This document shows positions 46,289 to 57,456 of a DNA stretch of 64,000 nucleotides, in pieces. The notes under the pieces are model-generated. The model saw nothing but the letters and a program-made list of their open reading frames with translations. It ran no database searches and was not told the DNA's origin. A program made the translations under genes and the position numbers. The DNA is from Mrakia gelida (Eukaryota > Basidiomycota > Tremellomycetes > Cystofilobasidiales > Mrakiaceae): the NCBI GenBank assembly GCA_024345305.1, contig BRON01000001.1, positions 2,914,001 through 2,978,000 on the forward strand, in the 5' to 3' direction. Position 1 is the stretch's first letter; each line of letters begins with the position of its first letter.

Positions 46289-47720
46289 CTACGTAGAAGA
46301 AGAAGAAGAAGCTCGACCCTCCCACCTCTCCCCATCCCGATCCACCACGACCCATCCAGGTTTCTCCCTCCCAACCTTCTCGCAAAACTCATCCCAAACC
46401 AGCGCAAGATCCTCATCCTCTCCTCTCTCCTCCTCCCTAAAACTCACCTCCATCAACCTCAGCCTCTCCATCTTCGGAAACCTCCCCTCAACTCCAGCCT
46501 CCAGCACCAACTCGACGTTCACCTCTTCGTTCCCAGCCCACATGTCCCCTCCGACCTCGATCTCTCTCACCCCTTCGTGCCCTCTCTCCGTCAACTGATT
46601 CAGTCCTATACATCCGCGGACGGAGAAGCAAGTAAGGTTGGGGCAGAGGTCGAAGATCCAGGAAGGGAGGTCGATCCAGTGTGCGAACTCGTCCGATTCG
46701 AGGATGGCGAGGTGGGTGAGTTGGTTCCCGACGCGTTGGAGGAGTGGGAGGAAGTAGCCGCAGGGTTGAGCGAGTTCGTCGATGGGGAGGAGGTCCTGAG
46801 TGAGGGTGAGGGAGGTGAGGTGAGGGAGAGAGGGAGTGAAGGGAAAGATGTTCAGGAGGGTAGAGGAGGAGGCGTCGAAGTCGAAAGATGGGCGAAGATG
46901 AAGGGATCTAGAGAGCGACGAAAGGAAGGACGGTCAGGTTCGCGTCTTCCTTGAGGAAAAGAACAGATTCAGGAACTGGCTGGGGCCACTCACCTCAGCT
47001 CACTCGGATCGAACACCCTCTCGAGCGATTCCTCCCATCGTCCGTGCACGTCCTCAATTCCTCCGTTCCAGAGGTACTCGAGATCCAAGCTCCAGAGCTT
47101 TGGCCGGGTCTCCATCGGAGGAACGATGTGAGCCTTGGTTGTCCCTATAGGAGGACCGATATAGTGTCGGAGGTTAGGGAGGAGAGCGCAATCAGCGGCG
47201 GTCCAGTCGTAGGATTCCATCCGAAGGGAGACGACGAGACGAGCGAGCTCGGGGTGAAGTCGCAGAGTTTTGACGAGGAGATCTCCTTCGGGGTCGAAGT
47301 CGATGGGGGCGTTATAAGGGCGAGTGTAGGTGACACTGGACCAGAGGAGAGGGTATGCGATGTCCTAGAGAGCCGTGAAAGGGAAAGGATGAGCAAGAGA
47401 AGGGGAGGGAGGGAAGGAGGAGGAGGGACGAGCTCACCTTCCAGTCACGGTTGACTAGCGAGAGCACGACGAGCCTTCTAGACCTGTCTAGATCGAACTG
47501 GTTGGGATCCGAAAGAGGCGGACGGGCCGCGTCGATGAGAATGAGTCGCTGGAGTTCTAAGGGTAGGTCTGGACTGAAGCGGGGGGACGAGGGAGAGGTC
47601 GGAAGGAGCGATGGAAGGTCAGCTTCGTTCGCTCGTTCGTTCGGACGCTCCTCGTCCCGAAACACCTAGAAACAACAGGCTCTATGGAGGATAGGGCATA
47701 GATTGAATGACTCACATCAT
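46289..47720 (-). CDS. F-box protein
   Basis: Exons on minus: a 5-nt first exon ATGAT (47716-47720), then one starting at 47573, one covering about 46990-47360, and one from about 46910 down to the stop at 46289-46291. Joining ATGAT to the next exon gives MIPDLPLELQRLILIDAARP, and SRRLVVLSLVNRDWKDIAYP follows, which is an F-box (Leu-Pro start, then a Ser-Leu-Val-Asn-Arg-x-Trp helix). The rest is leucine-rich with repeated strands and helices (ELARLVVSLRMESYDW; LPHLTSLTLTQDLLPIDELA; WIFDLCPNLTCFSVRGCIGL), like LRR substrate-binding regions of SCF ubiquitin-ligase adaptors. It is a different subfamily from the F-box-like genes of the two arms. The tiny first exon is supported by frame agreement and a ctgac branch point only. 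Confidence 0.72.
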
Positions 47721-48132
47721 TTATGGAAGTCGAGCCGTCGTGGTGGTTGGTGAGAGGAAGGAAAGAGAGGCTGAAGCGGAGTGTGCTGTTTGCTCGACGG
47801 TTGAGACAGATCTGCCACGGCTCCTCCGGCGCGATTGTTCAGCTGAACTTCGTACGACGGGAAAGATGGAAGAGCCAGGATGATGAGGGAGAGCGAGATG
47901 GCGAGAGCGAGAGGTGTAGATGCATTCAAGGAGGGTCTTGATGGGTGAAGGCGAAGGAAGGTCGAGCTCACCAAACAAGACTGATTCGCGAGGCTGTCTG
48001 TCGCCGACTCCCGACCTTGAATTCTCCTTTTCCGACCTCGGAACCGTCTCGAGGGGTGACCGAAACCTATGAGATACAGTTCTATCAACAGCTAGAGATA
48101 CAGTGTACACGTCCGAATCTAAGGGGGAAAGT
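47721..48132. other. Spacer between the F-box gene and CPL1-like 2
   Basis: 412 bases upstream of the F-box gene. Two overlapping minus frames of 120-130 codons have no splice or domain support and are left out. Confidence 0.4.
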
Positions 48133-49890
48133 CTACCGAATAGCCACGACGCTACTAAAACACTTCCCGAACTTCAACATCCAACCCGGCTTGCACGCGT
48201 AGACGACACAGAGTCCGTCCGTACACGTAGAGGCTCCCATGCGGGCTCCCTCGATGGCTGAGCAGTCCACTCCAGTTCCGCTGGAGGAGTAGGAGGAGGA
48301 GGAGGAGGAGCGAGGTCAGCGAACTTGCTCGAGAAAGAGAAACGAGACGCGTCGACGAGGAACTCACTTCGAACGACAGCCACCACAGGACTGAAGAAGA
48401 GACGAGAGATAAGTCAGCTCTGCTCGATGGGATTGTAGACGAAGGAGGTTGATCGATACTCACTTCTAGCTCCGAACGAAGGTCTAAACACTCGTAGGCT
48501 CCGTCGCGAGAGAAACCGACCGGGCATGGCGTTCGGTTCGGAGGACAAAGAGCGTGGTCTCGTTCGTACTTGTCTCGCTTCTCCTTGAGAATCCGATCAC
48601 GACGCCGTTGGGGGGAGAGAGATCCAGTGATGGCAGCCGTCGAGCAAGTCACTGAGAGGGTGGTGAGCGAAGAAGGAAGTCAGCGACGGCGCGACCTCGT
48701 CGAGGTCGTTGCTAGAAACGAGCGCCTGAGGACTCACAAGCGTTCGATCGAGCTCCCGACTCGCAGATCTTGCACATGTTTGCTGAAGCATCGCACACTG
48801 TAGACGACCCGAGGAGAACGGAGAAGGGAAGTCAGCGACGAGAGAGGAGCCGAAGGTCGTCAACGCGACGAACCTTGAACGCCTGAGACGAAGCAAAATA
48901 TGATCGAGTCAGTCGCTGATCTTAGGGAGAATGAGAAGGAGGGAGGTTCGACTCACTAGGAGCGTTGTCGTAGCACGCCTGGACGAAGATGGAGATGAAG
49001 GCAAGGTGAGGTGAGCTCGCGTCGTGTCGACGAACTCCTTTTGACGAGATCCACTCACAAGACCGTTGCAAGGTACACCGCAGGCATAATTTGCGTAGCC
49101 AGACGCCTGATTCGAGTTCAAGCAGATCGATCCTGTTGCCGTACAAGGCTGAGCAGCAGATCCGGCTGCAAAGACAACGAGGAAAGTGAATCAGCGCGAG
49201 TCGAGCCTCGACCTCCTCGCGACGCGAGAAGTCCCCGTGCTCACAGTTCCCTCGGGTCACCAAACGACAGTTCTGGTTGTTGGCGTTACACCCAGTCGAA
49301 GGACATCTGAATAGCGTACATACTCCCAGGAGGAAAGTCCCTCCGAGATTCGCACACGACGTCGAGGCAGACGAGGCGATAGTGTTGCAGGTCAAGGCGA
49401 GGGACAGAGCGCCTCCAACGTTGGCGACGACGTAAGAAAATGAAGGAGGGCAGAGCGAGGGAAAGGTAGAGCAGGAGGAGTTAGTGGTCGTCGTGGTTCC
49501 ACTCAGGAGGGTGACAGTTACGACGCTGGGGGAGGGAGGAGAGAAACAGGTAAGTTTTGGACAGCAGATTGTATTGGTTGGTCCATGACGTCGACGTCGA
49601 CTCACGTGTTTATGAACGTGAAGGAAGGGCATCTGGTGAAGGTGGGATTCGAGAAGGTGATGGAAGGGACGCCGCAACCCTGACGAGAAACGAAGAACGA
49701 GAACTGATCAGCTCGCTCGTTCTTCTCTACAAAGGTTTGACAGAGTACTCACTCCCACTCCGCTGGCGTCCAAGTAGGCGACTGCTCCGACTGGGCAAAC
49801 GTTGTTGGTGTAGACGGTGACCGTAATGGCGACGACGCTTTGAACGAAGCTCAACCCGAGGAGGAGAAAGAGCAACACTTTTGACCGCAT
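48133..49890 (-). CDS. CPL1-like secreted cysteine-rich protein 2 (349 aa)
   Basis: Ten exons on minus: 49753-49890, 49606-49679, 49245-49525, 49059-49165, 48957-48978, 48874-48882, 48738-48797, 48464-48651, 48368-48390 and 48133-48280, 350 codons with stop. A signal peptide (MRSKVLLFLLLGLSFVQSVV) starts it. Cysteine pairs run through the body (NVCPVGAVAYLD; GVCTLFRCPSTGCNANNQNC; ICLNSNQ; YACGVPCNG). The CPL1-like domain ends it: CPPNRTPCPVGFSRDGAYEC, LDLRSELESCGGC, GVDCSAIEGARM, CTDGLCVVYACKPGWMLKFG. It is the inverted partner of 13225-15035: most exon borders and phases match, including a microexon, here 9 nt. One intron (49526-49605) is extra relative to partner 1. The role is unknown beyond secretion. 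Confidence 0.87.
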
Positions 49891-50092
49891 TTGCGAGCGA
49901 GGAAGGAAAGCTACTGCTGCGAGTCAATGTGGTAGATAAAGGAGGGTGGTGGTGGTTGAGGAGGCAAGAGCATCTGTGGGCTAGACGAGAAAAGAGACGA
50001 GGTCGGATTCGGTGACCTCGGAGCTCGAGCTCTAGGGTCGGCGGTCTCACCACCTAGACAGAACAGCTCGGCTCGGTCTTGGGGTTGCGTTT
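49891..50092. other. Upstream region of CPL1-like 2
   Basis: 202 bases between the start of CPL1-like 2 and the F-box remnant. No gene. Confidence 0.4.
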
Positions 50093-50431
50093 CATCGACT
50101 CACATGTACCAGCAGCGAGGTGAACCTGGATGTAATATTGAACTGACTCGGATAGTCTTCAACCACCTAGAGCGGAAAGGGGAGCAGAGGGAAGGTCAGC
50201 CGTTCGGATCCGTCGAGCTCGACGCGTCTGTCGAAGCGGAACGTCGCTCTCCTGGTACAAGCTCACCTCGCTCTCGTGAAGATATACGACGGATTGTCGA
50301 CCATCGAGCTGCGATTTGACGCCGTTGCTGATCCTTCCAAGGAACCAATTCGACTCGAGGCCCTCGAGAGGGAGACGTGGGAAGCGGCGGGAGGGAAGCG
50401 AGGAAGGTTCGAGGCTTCCGACAAAAGCCAT
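50093..50431 (-). pseudogene. C-terminal remnant of an F-box-like paralog
   Basis: Two exon-like pieces on minus, about 50267-50431 and 50093-50166, are joined by an intron with gtgagc donor, gctgac branch point and ctctag acceptor. They read NWFLGRISNGVKSQLDGRQS, VVYLHESE and VVEDYPSQFNI. This matches the C-terminal part of the left-arm F-box-like gene (SWFLRKAQSGWRSM; MVFVVQTEE) and more weakly that of the 50958-51940 gene. No N-terminal F-box part lies upstream, so it is a fragment. Confidence 0.4.
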
Positions 50432-50957
50432 TCGAGGGTCCGTCCGACTCCGCTGGTCTCGGTCCAGCCGATTTTCAGTTCTGGAATTAAATGAGGTAAC
50501 AGGTAGAGGGATCAGCTGTAGATCTGTGGATCTCTAGAACGAAGAAGAGAACGACGAACGGGAGCCGAGGTGCAAACGAGGAGGACGATGCTCAGTCGAC
50601 GATCTCCAGGTCTGATCTAGCTGCAATTGATCAGAATAGGGAACCACTGAGAGAAGAGAGGAGAGTTCTCAGTAACGAGCCCAGGCGGATCCCAGAGCAG
50701 AGGAGGTCGGGAACTCACGCGGCGATGACGAGAACGAGGTCAGTCTCAACGATTTGCTTTCCAGCGAGCCGTCTCTTCGCTCGGTAGAGAACAACAATGA
50801 AACAAGCCATTAAAGAGCGTTAGGTGCCGACCTGAAGTGGACAGATGAGGAAAGAAAGACAAAACATGAGAAGAGAAGGGAGAGTCAGCTCGCGTTCCTC
50901 TTCTCGAGAGCACGACGCGACTGGACCGAGAAACGGAAAGCTCACTAAATATAATAT
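50432..50957. other. Spacer downstream of the intact F-box-like gene
   Basis: 526 bases; possible further decayed parts of the remnant above, but nothing alignable by eye. Confidence 0.35.
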
Positions 50958-51940
50958 TCATACCTCCAGCTCAACAGAAAACAGATGTCTCCACCTGTCC
51001 CCAATGCTCTCCACGGCCTCCTCTGCTACAACCTTCTGCTCCTCATCCTTCACGACCACCACGAGACTCCCCTTCCGGTCTCCGTTCTTCGCACCCATCC
51101 TCGTCTCCACCTCCTTCACGAACCTCGCCAAAAAGTCCCTCGGGTTCGGGTAAAACGAGCAGAGAAGGCTGCTGAGGTCCAACTTAAAGCGACAAGACTC
51201 GGCTCCTGAGGAAGGGACCCAGTTGAACGAGGGATGAACCTCGCTGATGAGGAAGACCCCTCGAACCGTCACCTCCTTCACCCTCGTCCAAACCTCGAGA
51301 AGCGGGAAGACTCGGTCGAGTTCCCATAGCGAGCTTGCCCAGTCGGGCCGTCCCTCCTCGTTGAATTCGACCTGTAAGGGGTTGAGGTGAGGGAAGACGT
51401 GATGGAGCAAGGGTTTGAGCGTGAACCGCTGGTCGAACCGGCGAGTGATTCGGAGACTTGTGATTGGGATGGGTTGGAGGTTGGGTGAGTCGGTTCGATC
51501 TGGGTAGACGGTGAGGGACCGGGAGGTGAAGTCGGAGGAAGGGGAGGACGCGACGTCGATGGTGAGGGTTTGGGTGAGATTGAGGGAGAGAAGATAGTCG
51601 ATTCGGGATTGTTCGAGCGACCACTGGGAAGGTGAAGAGATGAGGACTTCAGGATGGTGTTGTAAAAGAGAGCTCCAAGTCGACTCCAGATTGGGAGCAA
51701 ACACAGGGGGAGGACGGGCGAAAGCAGGAGGGATGGATGAGCTCTTGGACTGACCTCGCTGAGCTCCTTCCTCTCGCAGAAAAACGACTCAATCTCCCGT
51801 ACCGACTTCAACGTCACATCCCTGTAGAGGAGGGGAGCTGTCGAGACGAGAAAATCGTAGGAAACTCTGCCCAACGAGGCGAGGGTCGAAGTGTCCGCTT
51901 GTTCCAAGATGAGGACGAGGACATCCCAAGGCAGGTCCAT
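50958..51940 (-). CDS. F-box-like protein, the intact member of the two-arm family (303 aa)
   Basis: Two exons on minus, 51755-51940 and 50958-51683, phase 0, 303 residues without breaks. The N-terminus MDLPWDVLVLILEQADTSTL, followed by ASLGRVSYDFLVSTAPLLYR, is F-box-like: a Leu-Pro-Trp start, then a helix whose Arg-Val-Ser-x-Asp-Phe replaces the common Val-Cys-Lys-x-Trp. The remainder has alternating strands and helices (TLTIDVASSPSSDFTSRSLT; LHHVFPHLNPLQVEF; TRVKEVTVRGVFLISEV) and ends RWRHLFSVELEV. A role as an SCF adaptor is inferred only from the N-terminus. Related but damaged copies are at 7893-9104, 9484-10501, 11001-11300 and 50093-50431. The intron is 71 nt with a gtcagt donor and a less typical ctggag acceptor. 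Confidence 0.6.
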
Positions 51941-52548
51941 CGAGAGAGGTACGAGATCGGCCGCTTGACATTGAGATGAAGGAACGAGGGAGGTCTTCCT
52001 CTTGAATCCCAGCTTCTGAAGAAGGGATCTGCGTCTCGTAGGGGTCGCTGGAAGGGGTCGAAGAGAAGGAGGGAAGGAAGCAGCAGAAGTGCCGGAGGTC
52101 AGCTCTCTTGAACGAGCCCGCTGAGGCCACTGGTTCGATCGAAAGGCTGAGACTCACTCGAGGGGTTTCTGGCCATATACTTAATCGGTTCCGTGGTGAG
52201 TTGGAGAATGTGAGGGAAGTGCTGCAAAAGGAAGTGAAGGAGAAAGAGGAAGGAAGGAGGAAGGTGAGCTCGGACCAACTCTCCGCATTCTTCTTCCTCC
52301 TTCGCTCCTCGTCCATCCTCAGATCGAAGCTCAGCAAGCTGTAGAGAGGACTCACTCGTTGGCTCGAGGGATGATATGGAGAAGGCTTGACAAGAGTTTA
52401 AGAAAAGAAGGAAGACGTGGTTGGGAGAACTTCACCCTGCACCTCCTCCGCTCCTCTCGCGCCGATCTCCTTTCGAACTCTCCCGCCTCATTTTCCCAGC
52501 TCGCTGCTCTTCTGAACATCTCAAAATCATCACAAAATCTACACGGGT
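51941..52548. other. Spacer between the F-box-like gene and the ferroxidase
   Basis: 608 bases. A minus frame extends upstream of the F-box-like ATG but lacks splice or domain support. No gene. Confidence 0.4.
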
Positions 52549-55500
52549 CTACTTCGACCCTCCAACCTTAGCAAGCAATCCTCGAACTCCATGCTTCCTT
52601 CCAGCCTCCTTATCGGCCATCTTCTGCTCGTGTCGCCTGGTTTCCTCGGCTTCGATTTCCTCATCGTTCAGAGCTCCCCACGAGTACCAGACGACCGAGA
52701 GCATCCCGACGAGAGCGGCGAGACAGCAGCCGGCCATAGCTCCTTTGGCTTTGGCGTCCCAGCCGGCGACGATGGGCCAGGGTCCGAGGGGTTGGCCAGC
52801 GAGATCGGTAGCGGACCTAGGAGACAGAAAATGCGACGCGTCAGTTTCGTCGGGTCGTTTCGCTGCTACCTCGACGAGAGCGATTTTCGGCAGTGCTCCA
52901 TCCCGAGCACCGCCTTAAGGGTCAATTCGTTGTTCCAGAAAGAACTCACATGAGTCCAACGGCGTTCCCAGAGACGGGGACGTTTTGAGCGGCGCACTGA
53001 TCGAGCAAGAACTGAGGAAGCTTGAAGTTCTCCTGAACGATGGGAGTTCCGGTGATCATGATGGCGGCGAGACCCGAGCTGAGATGCCAGTCGCTGATGA
53101 TTGGAAGCGAGAGGAGGGGGAAAGAGAGTCAGCAGAGGCTCGAGAACGGGACGGACGTCGACGCGAGCAGCGAGCTCTTTTCGAGCGAATGCTGGGAGAT
53201 GATGCTCGCAGGAAAGTGACGAAGTAGCGGTGAACCGACTCACATGTGGCAATGGAAGATCTGAAGCGAAAAAAAAGGGCAAGGATGGCGACGAAAGGTC
53301 AGCGAAAAGGTCGACGACGCGTCCGTGGCTCAAACGGAACTCACCCAAGCTCCAGGGTTATCGGCTCTAAAGCGGGGAAGGAAAGAAGGTCAGCGAGAAG
53401 TCCACGCGTCGTCTTTTCGTTTTGAACGGAACGCCGCACCTGAATCTAATCGCAGTTGAGCCACCTGGAGGGATCATGACGGTGTCTCGCTGGAAGGGGT
53501 TGCTGAAGGAAACGACGACGAAGAGGGAAAAGCTCGTCAGCTCTCGAACGAAGACGAGGAAGAGAAAGCGAACGCGACTCACGTCTGTCCTTCGACCATC
53601 GGAGGGTTGATGGTGGTATCGTTGGAGGTAGTATCGAAGGATCTGTGAACGAGCATGAACTTGTGACCGTGAAGATGGACTAGGGGGAACCGAAGAGAGG
53701 GGAGAGATCAGCGAGGAAGACGCGCCTCGGAATGAACGAGAGACGCGAGCGACGAACATGGGTGCTGTCCAGTATCGGTGTTGATGATGTTGAGTTCTAC
53801 CATGTCCATGTGGTTGAGGATGTACGACGGCGTTTGAGCACCATACGTACTCGAGAGAGACGCGTTGTCTCCGGCTGTGATCTGGGTGATGATCGAGGGG
53901 ACGATGGGACTTTGGTAGGTGCTGGAGAGATTGAGAAAGGAAGCGAATAGAATGAGAGATGTGCTCAGCTCGTCGTTCGTCTTCTTACCCCGGAGCAAGA
54001 TCTTAGTACTCACACGTCATTGAAAGCAGCCCTGTTCATTCCGTTGTCGTAGGTGTCGAAGGCGAACTCCATCTTGAGCGAGACGTCGGCCGGTGCTTGA
54101 GCCATCACCTCGACTGGGGACATGAGGAGGTCGTTGAAGAAGGGAAGGTCCTCGATGACGAAAGTCGTAGGCTCTTCTCGAGTGTTGGTGTCTGAGTAGG
54201 AGATGGTGGCGGAGATGGCTGAGCGGGTGGAAGAACAAGAAGAGGAAGAGAAGAGAGGAGAGAGAGAAGGAGGAGGGAATCGGAAGAGCGGGAGTCAGCC
54301 AGAGGAACGGGCGGCGACGCGACGCGACTGCTACTGGATTCCTAAAAAAAAAAAACGTACTGAGCTCCAAATCATCAGGAACCGTATCGAACATCTGCTC
54401 GTCCATGACGGCGTTGAGGGCCCAGTTGCTCGAGGTGTCGTTCCTCGCAGTAACGAGAACCGAGTATCGTTGAGCGACGGCGATAGGGAAGTTGTCGACG
54501 GGGTAGGGTTTGAGCTCGACCTGGAAAGTAAAGAAAACGAAGGAATATATCAGCTCCGAAATGTCGGGATGCCGTCGAGGAAGGAGGTGATTGGAGTCGG
54601 GGGAAAAGACGAAGAAGGAACGCGATAAAGAAGGAGAGATGTCGACGTACTCCATCGGCTTCGATGATCGACATATCGTGGCCGTCGATCCAGACGTGGA
54701 ACATGGCGAGAGCGGACACTGCGACGAGCAAGAGAAGCGAGAACGAGTCAGCTCGAAGAGAGGAGGAAACGATCGAAGATCGACAGAACGCAACGCGTCT
54801 TCTCGAAGGAAAGAGCAAGCCGCGGAGATCGAAAGCGAACTCACTGTTGATGAATCTCAATCGATACGTCTTCCCAGCGACGAAAGGGATGGTAGCCCGA
54901 TTTCCGACTCCGTTTCCAGCCGCAAGATCGTCGTACGACTCGAGGTAAGACCCGTTCTGAGCGACGTAGAGCAGCGACGAGGTCGGGACGGGCTCAGCTC
55001 CAGTAGGGTTCCATCGGTTGAGGAAGTAGGCGAGCAGAGGCTTGTGCTCCTCGTGGTACCAGTCTCCCAGGACGACAGTGAACTCTTCGTCCCAAGTGAT
55101 GTTGTCGGTTCGCTTGGTCTCGTTGTTAGGTTGAATGACGAAGGGGGTTCGAAGACCGTCGACGTATTGACCTGAGGGAGAAAGAGAGAGAGAAATGAAG
55201 GGTCGAAGTCGTCAGATCGAGAGTACTGGAGAACGAGATGGAAGAGACGAGAGAAAGACGAACCGGCGTAGTGACCTGAGGGAGCGGGAACGTCGGCGAG
55301 TTCAGCTTTGGCATGCGTTCGAGAGCTTGGATGAAAGGAAGAGAAAGACGAACTATGGATCCAGTAGGTACCCTCCTGGAGGTCGGTGGGGATCTCGTAG
55401 GTGAACGTCGAGCCGGGAGGGATGGGACACTGCGAGACTCCGACGGCCCCGTCCATGTACGTGGACTGGTTGAAGTAGTTCCCATGGGTGTGGAGGGACG

Positions 55501-56222
55501 TCCCGACTAAGGAAGCGAGAGGAAAGGAAAGAGGGAAAGGGGCGAATGAAGGAGAGAGAGAAAAGAGGGAGGAGGGAGCGAATAAGGGCGAAAAACGCAG
55601 TCAGCTTCGAGCTCGACGGTCTTCCCTCGTCTTCCCTTTTCCTCGAAGAAGAAAACACGAGCACTCACTGTCTCCGAGTCCGTTGTAGGCATGAATCCTC
55701 AGGGTATCCCCTCGGGTAACCTCGATAGGTGGTGGCCTGAGGAGTTGATGGTGAATTCGACGAAGAGCGAGGAAGACGGTTTTGGGACGCGAGCGAGAGA
55801 TCCAATCGTTGAGCGATGGGCGAGAAGGGGACGGAAATAGGGCAAGAGACAATCTGATCAGCGGGGAAGAGAAACATGAAGCGAAGCGAAGTCCGAAGGG
55901 GAGGGAAGGTCTTCCTTCGATTGAAGAGGGAAGAGATGCATGTTGAGAGGGAGAAGAAGGACGAGGAGGGAAAGAGAGAGGGTTACGAACGGCCAAGTTC
56001 CGTTGACTCCGATTACTCGTCGCTCGAAGAGTTGATCAGGGTTGGCGGTAGCATACGAGATATTCCTGGGGTCGGGGAGGAGCAGAGAGGGCGGAAAGTT
56101 CAGTTTTTGGTTCATGCGAAGGGAGAAGAGAGGGACGACGTTGCTCACCAGTAGTGGTCGTAGGTCGCAGCGTTGGCTCCCACAGCGACGAGGGCTGCAA
56201 GGAGAGGGAGAGTTGAGAGCAT
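52549..56222 (-). CDS. FET3: Fet3-type multicopper ferroxidase
   Basis: A multi-exon gene on minus, ATG at 56222, stop at 52549-52551. A signal peptide (MLSTLPLLAALVAVGANA) is followed by three cupredoxin domains. Copper ligands are visible: HTHGNYFNQSTYMDG (with a Gly-Val-Ser-Gln-Cys-Pro run after it), DWYHEEHKPLL, HPFHLHGH and the HCHIDWHLSSGLA block, giving the type 1, 2 and 3 sites. NPTGAEPVP, WIDGHDMSIIEADG and VDNFPIAVAQRYSVLV match the Fet3 rather than the phenol-oxidising laccase line. A C-terminal membrane helix (GCCLAALVGMLSVVWYSW) and a basic tail fit an enzyme anchored at the plasma membrane, oxidising Fe2+ for uptake with a permease of the Ftr1 type. No FTR1 gene is in this window. 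Introns carry GACGCGTC (52835, 53316). Confidence 0.88.
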
Positions 56223-57456
56223 CCTGGAACGAGAGGTGGGACGAGGGAAGGCGAGAGAGAAGGAAGGGAGCAAAGATCGGGAGCGCTGAAAGACGTCGGG
56301 TTCCGTTGGACGAGATCGACGAGGAGTTCTGTTGAAAAGGAGGTCAGCGAGGGAGTCAAGGCGAGAGAGAGGACGAGCAGTACATACGGGGTGTGTATAT
56401 CTCCAACCAAAAAGGCAGGTGGTCAGGGTGAGAGGGAAAGAAGGAGAGCTTTTCGCCGAAACAATCAGATGGGTTTTCGATCCTCGACACCTTCTCCAAT
56501 CTTCCTTTCCCTTCGAAAATAGCTCGATGCGGGTCCCATACCTCTCCACCAATGGAGTGCTGGTGCTGCATCTGTTTCTCCACCGAGGACAGAAATGGAA
56601 ACCTGTAGACAGGAGAGGGGGAAGGAGCGCGGTCAGTGTTCTTGACTCGATGAGCGAGCAGGGAAGGGTGAGAGAACGAACGAGACGCGAAAGTTGATGA
56701 GCTCCAGAGACGTTGGGATACCTGCAGCATATGCGACGGCGTCGGCGTAGTAGGCTCTACGGAAGAGTCTGAACAGGGGATCTGCTCGTGAACAACGGGC
56801 GAGAACGGACGAGTGAAAGTCAGCCCACATCTTGGACGCGTCGCTTCCCCCGCTTGCTTCTGCCCAAGAATTGATGGGAGCTCACAAGATGTCACTTCTT
56901 CCAGTCTAGCACCCACCTCCGCTTCAGCCTTTCGGCACTGCTCCTACAAGCCATGTGTTTGAACGTCCGAATCAGACGAACTCGTTCTTGCGAGAACCTC
57001 CGAGACTGACGTTTCGCTTCGGCGAGTGCTAGTGGTTGAGTGATGAAGAGAGGAAGGGGATAGTGGGACGTCCGGGTGGAAGATGATGCGATAGGAGCTG
57101 AGATGGATGGACTGGCAGCATGCAGGGAGGCATGGATGAGGAGGAGCTATGTTGAGCTCGAGTCGCGAAGGAGGGAAGGAGAGCGGGGCGAGGGGAGGGG
57201 GATTCCTTAGATGGAGATCTTGAGCTTGATTCGAGGTTTGAACCAGCTTTGGGAGGAGCTCGGCGAGCAAGGAGAGCTCTGAGGTTGCGAGAGCTGGTCG
57301 GAAAGTATGTAGAAGTGGGATGGAGGGGAGGATGGACGTTGCGGAAAGCTCGAGCTCAACTCCTTCTCGCTTCTTTCGTCGAGCTCAGCACGAGTCCGCT
57401 CTCCACCGTCACAACTTCACACCTACACCTTTTCCTTCTCGAGCTTCCACTGGGAT
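56223..57456. other. 1.2 kb divergent upstream region with a coding-like stretch
   Basis: Upstream of the ferroxidase (-) and of right gene C (+). On minus, about 56,400-56,830 reads like coding sequence: PLFRLFRRAYYADAVAYAAG, IPTSLELINFR, then after a possible intron (cag acceptor) FPFLSSVEKQMQHQHSIGG and VWDPHRAIFEGKGRLEKV. I can find neither a firm start nor a family. It may be a small gene or a relic. The rest has nothing. Confidence 0.3.

Noticed and set aside
54345..54358. A-run in a ferroxidase intron as a frameshift site
   Set aside because: On the coding strand it is a T-run upstream of an intron acceptor, so it is just a polypyrimidine-type tract.
52549..56222. Plain laccase
   Set aside because: The C-terminal membrane helix and Fet3-like segments (NPTGAEPVP; DGAVGVSQCP) fit a ferroxidase better than a secreted laccase.
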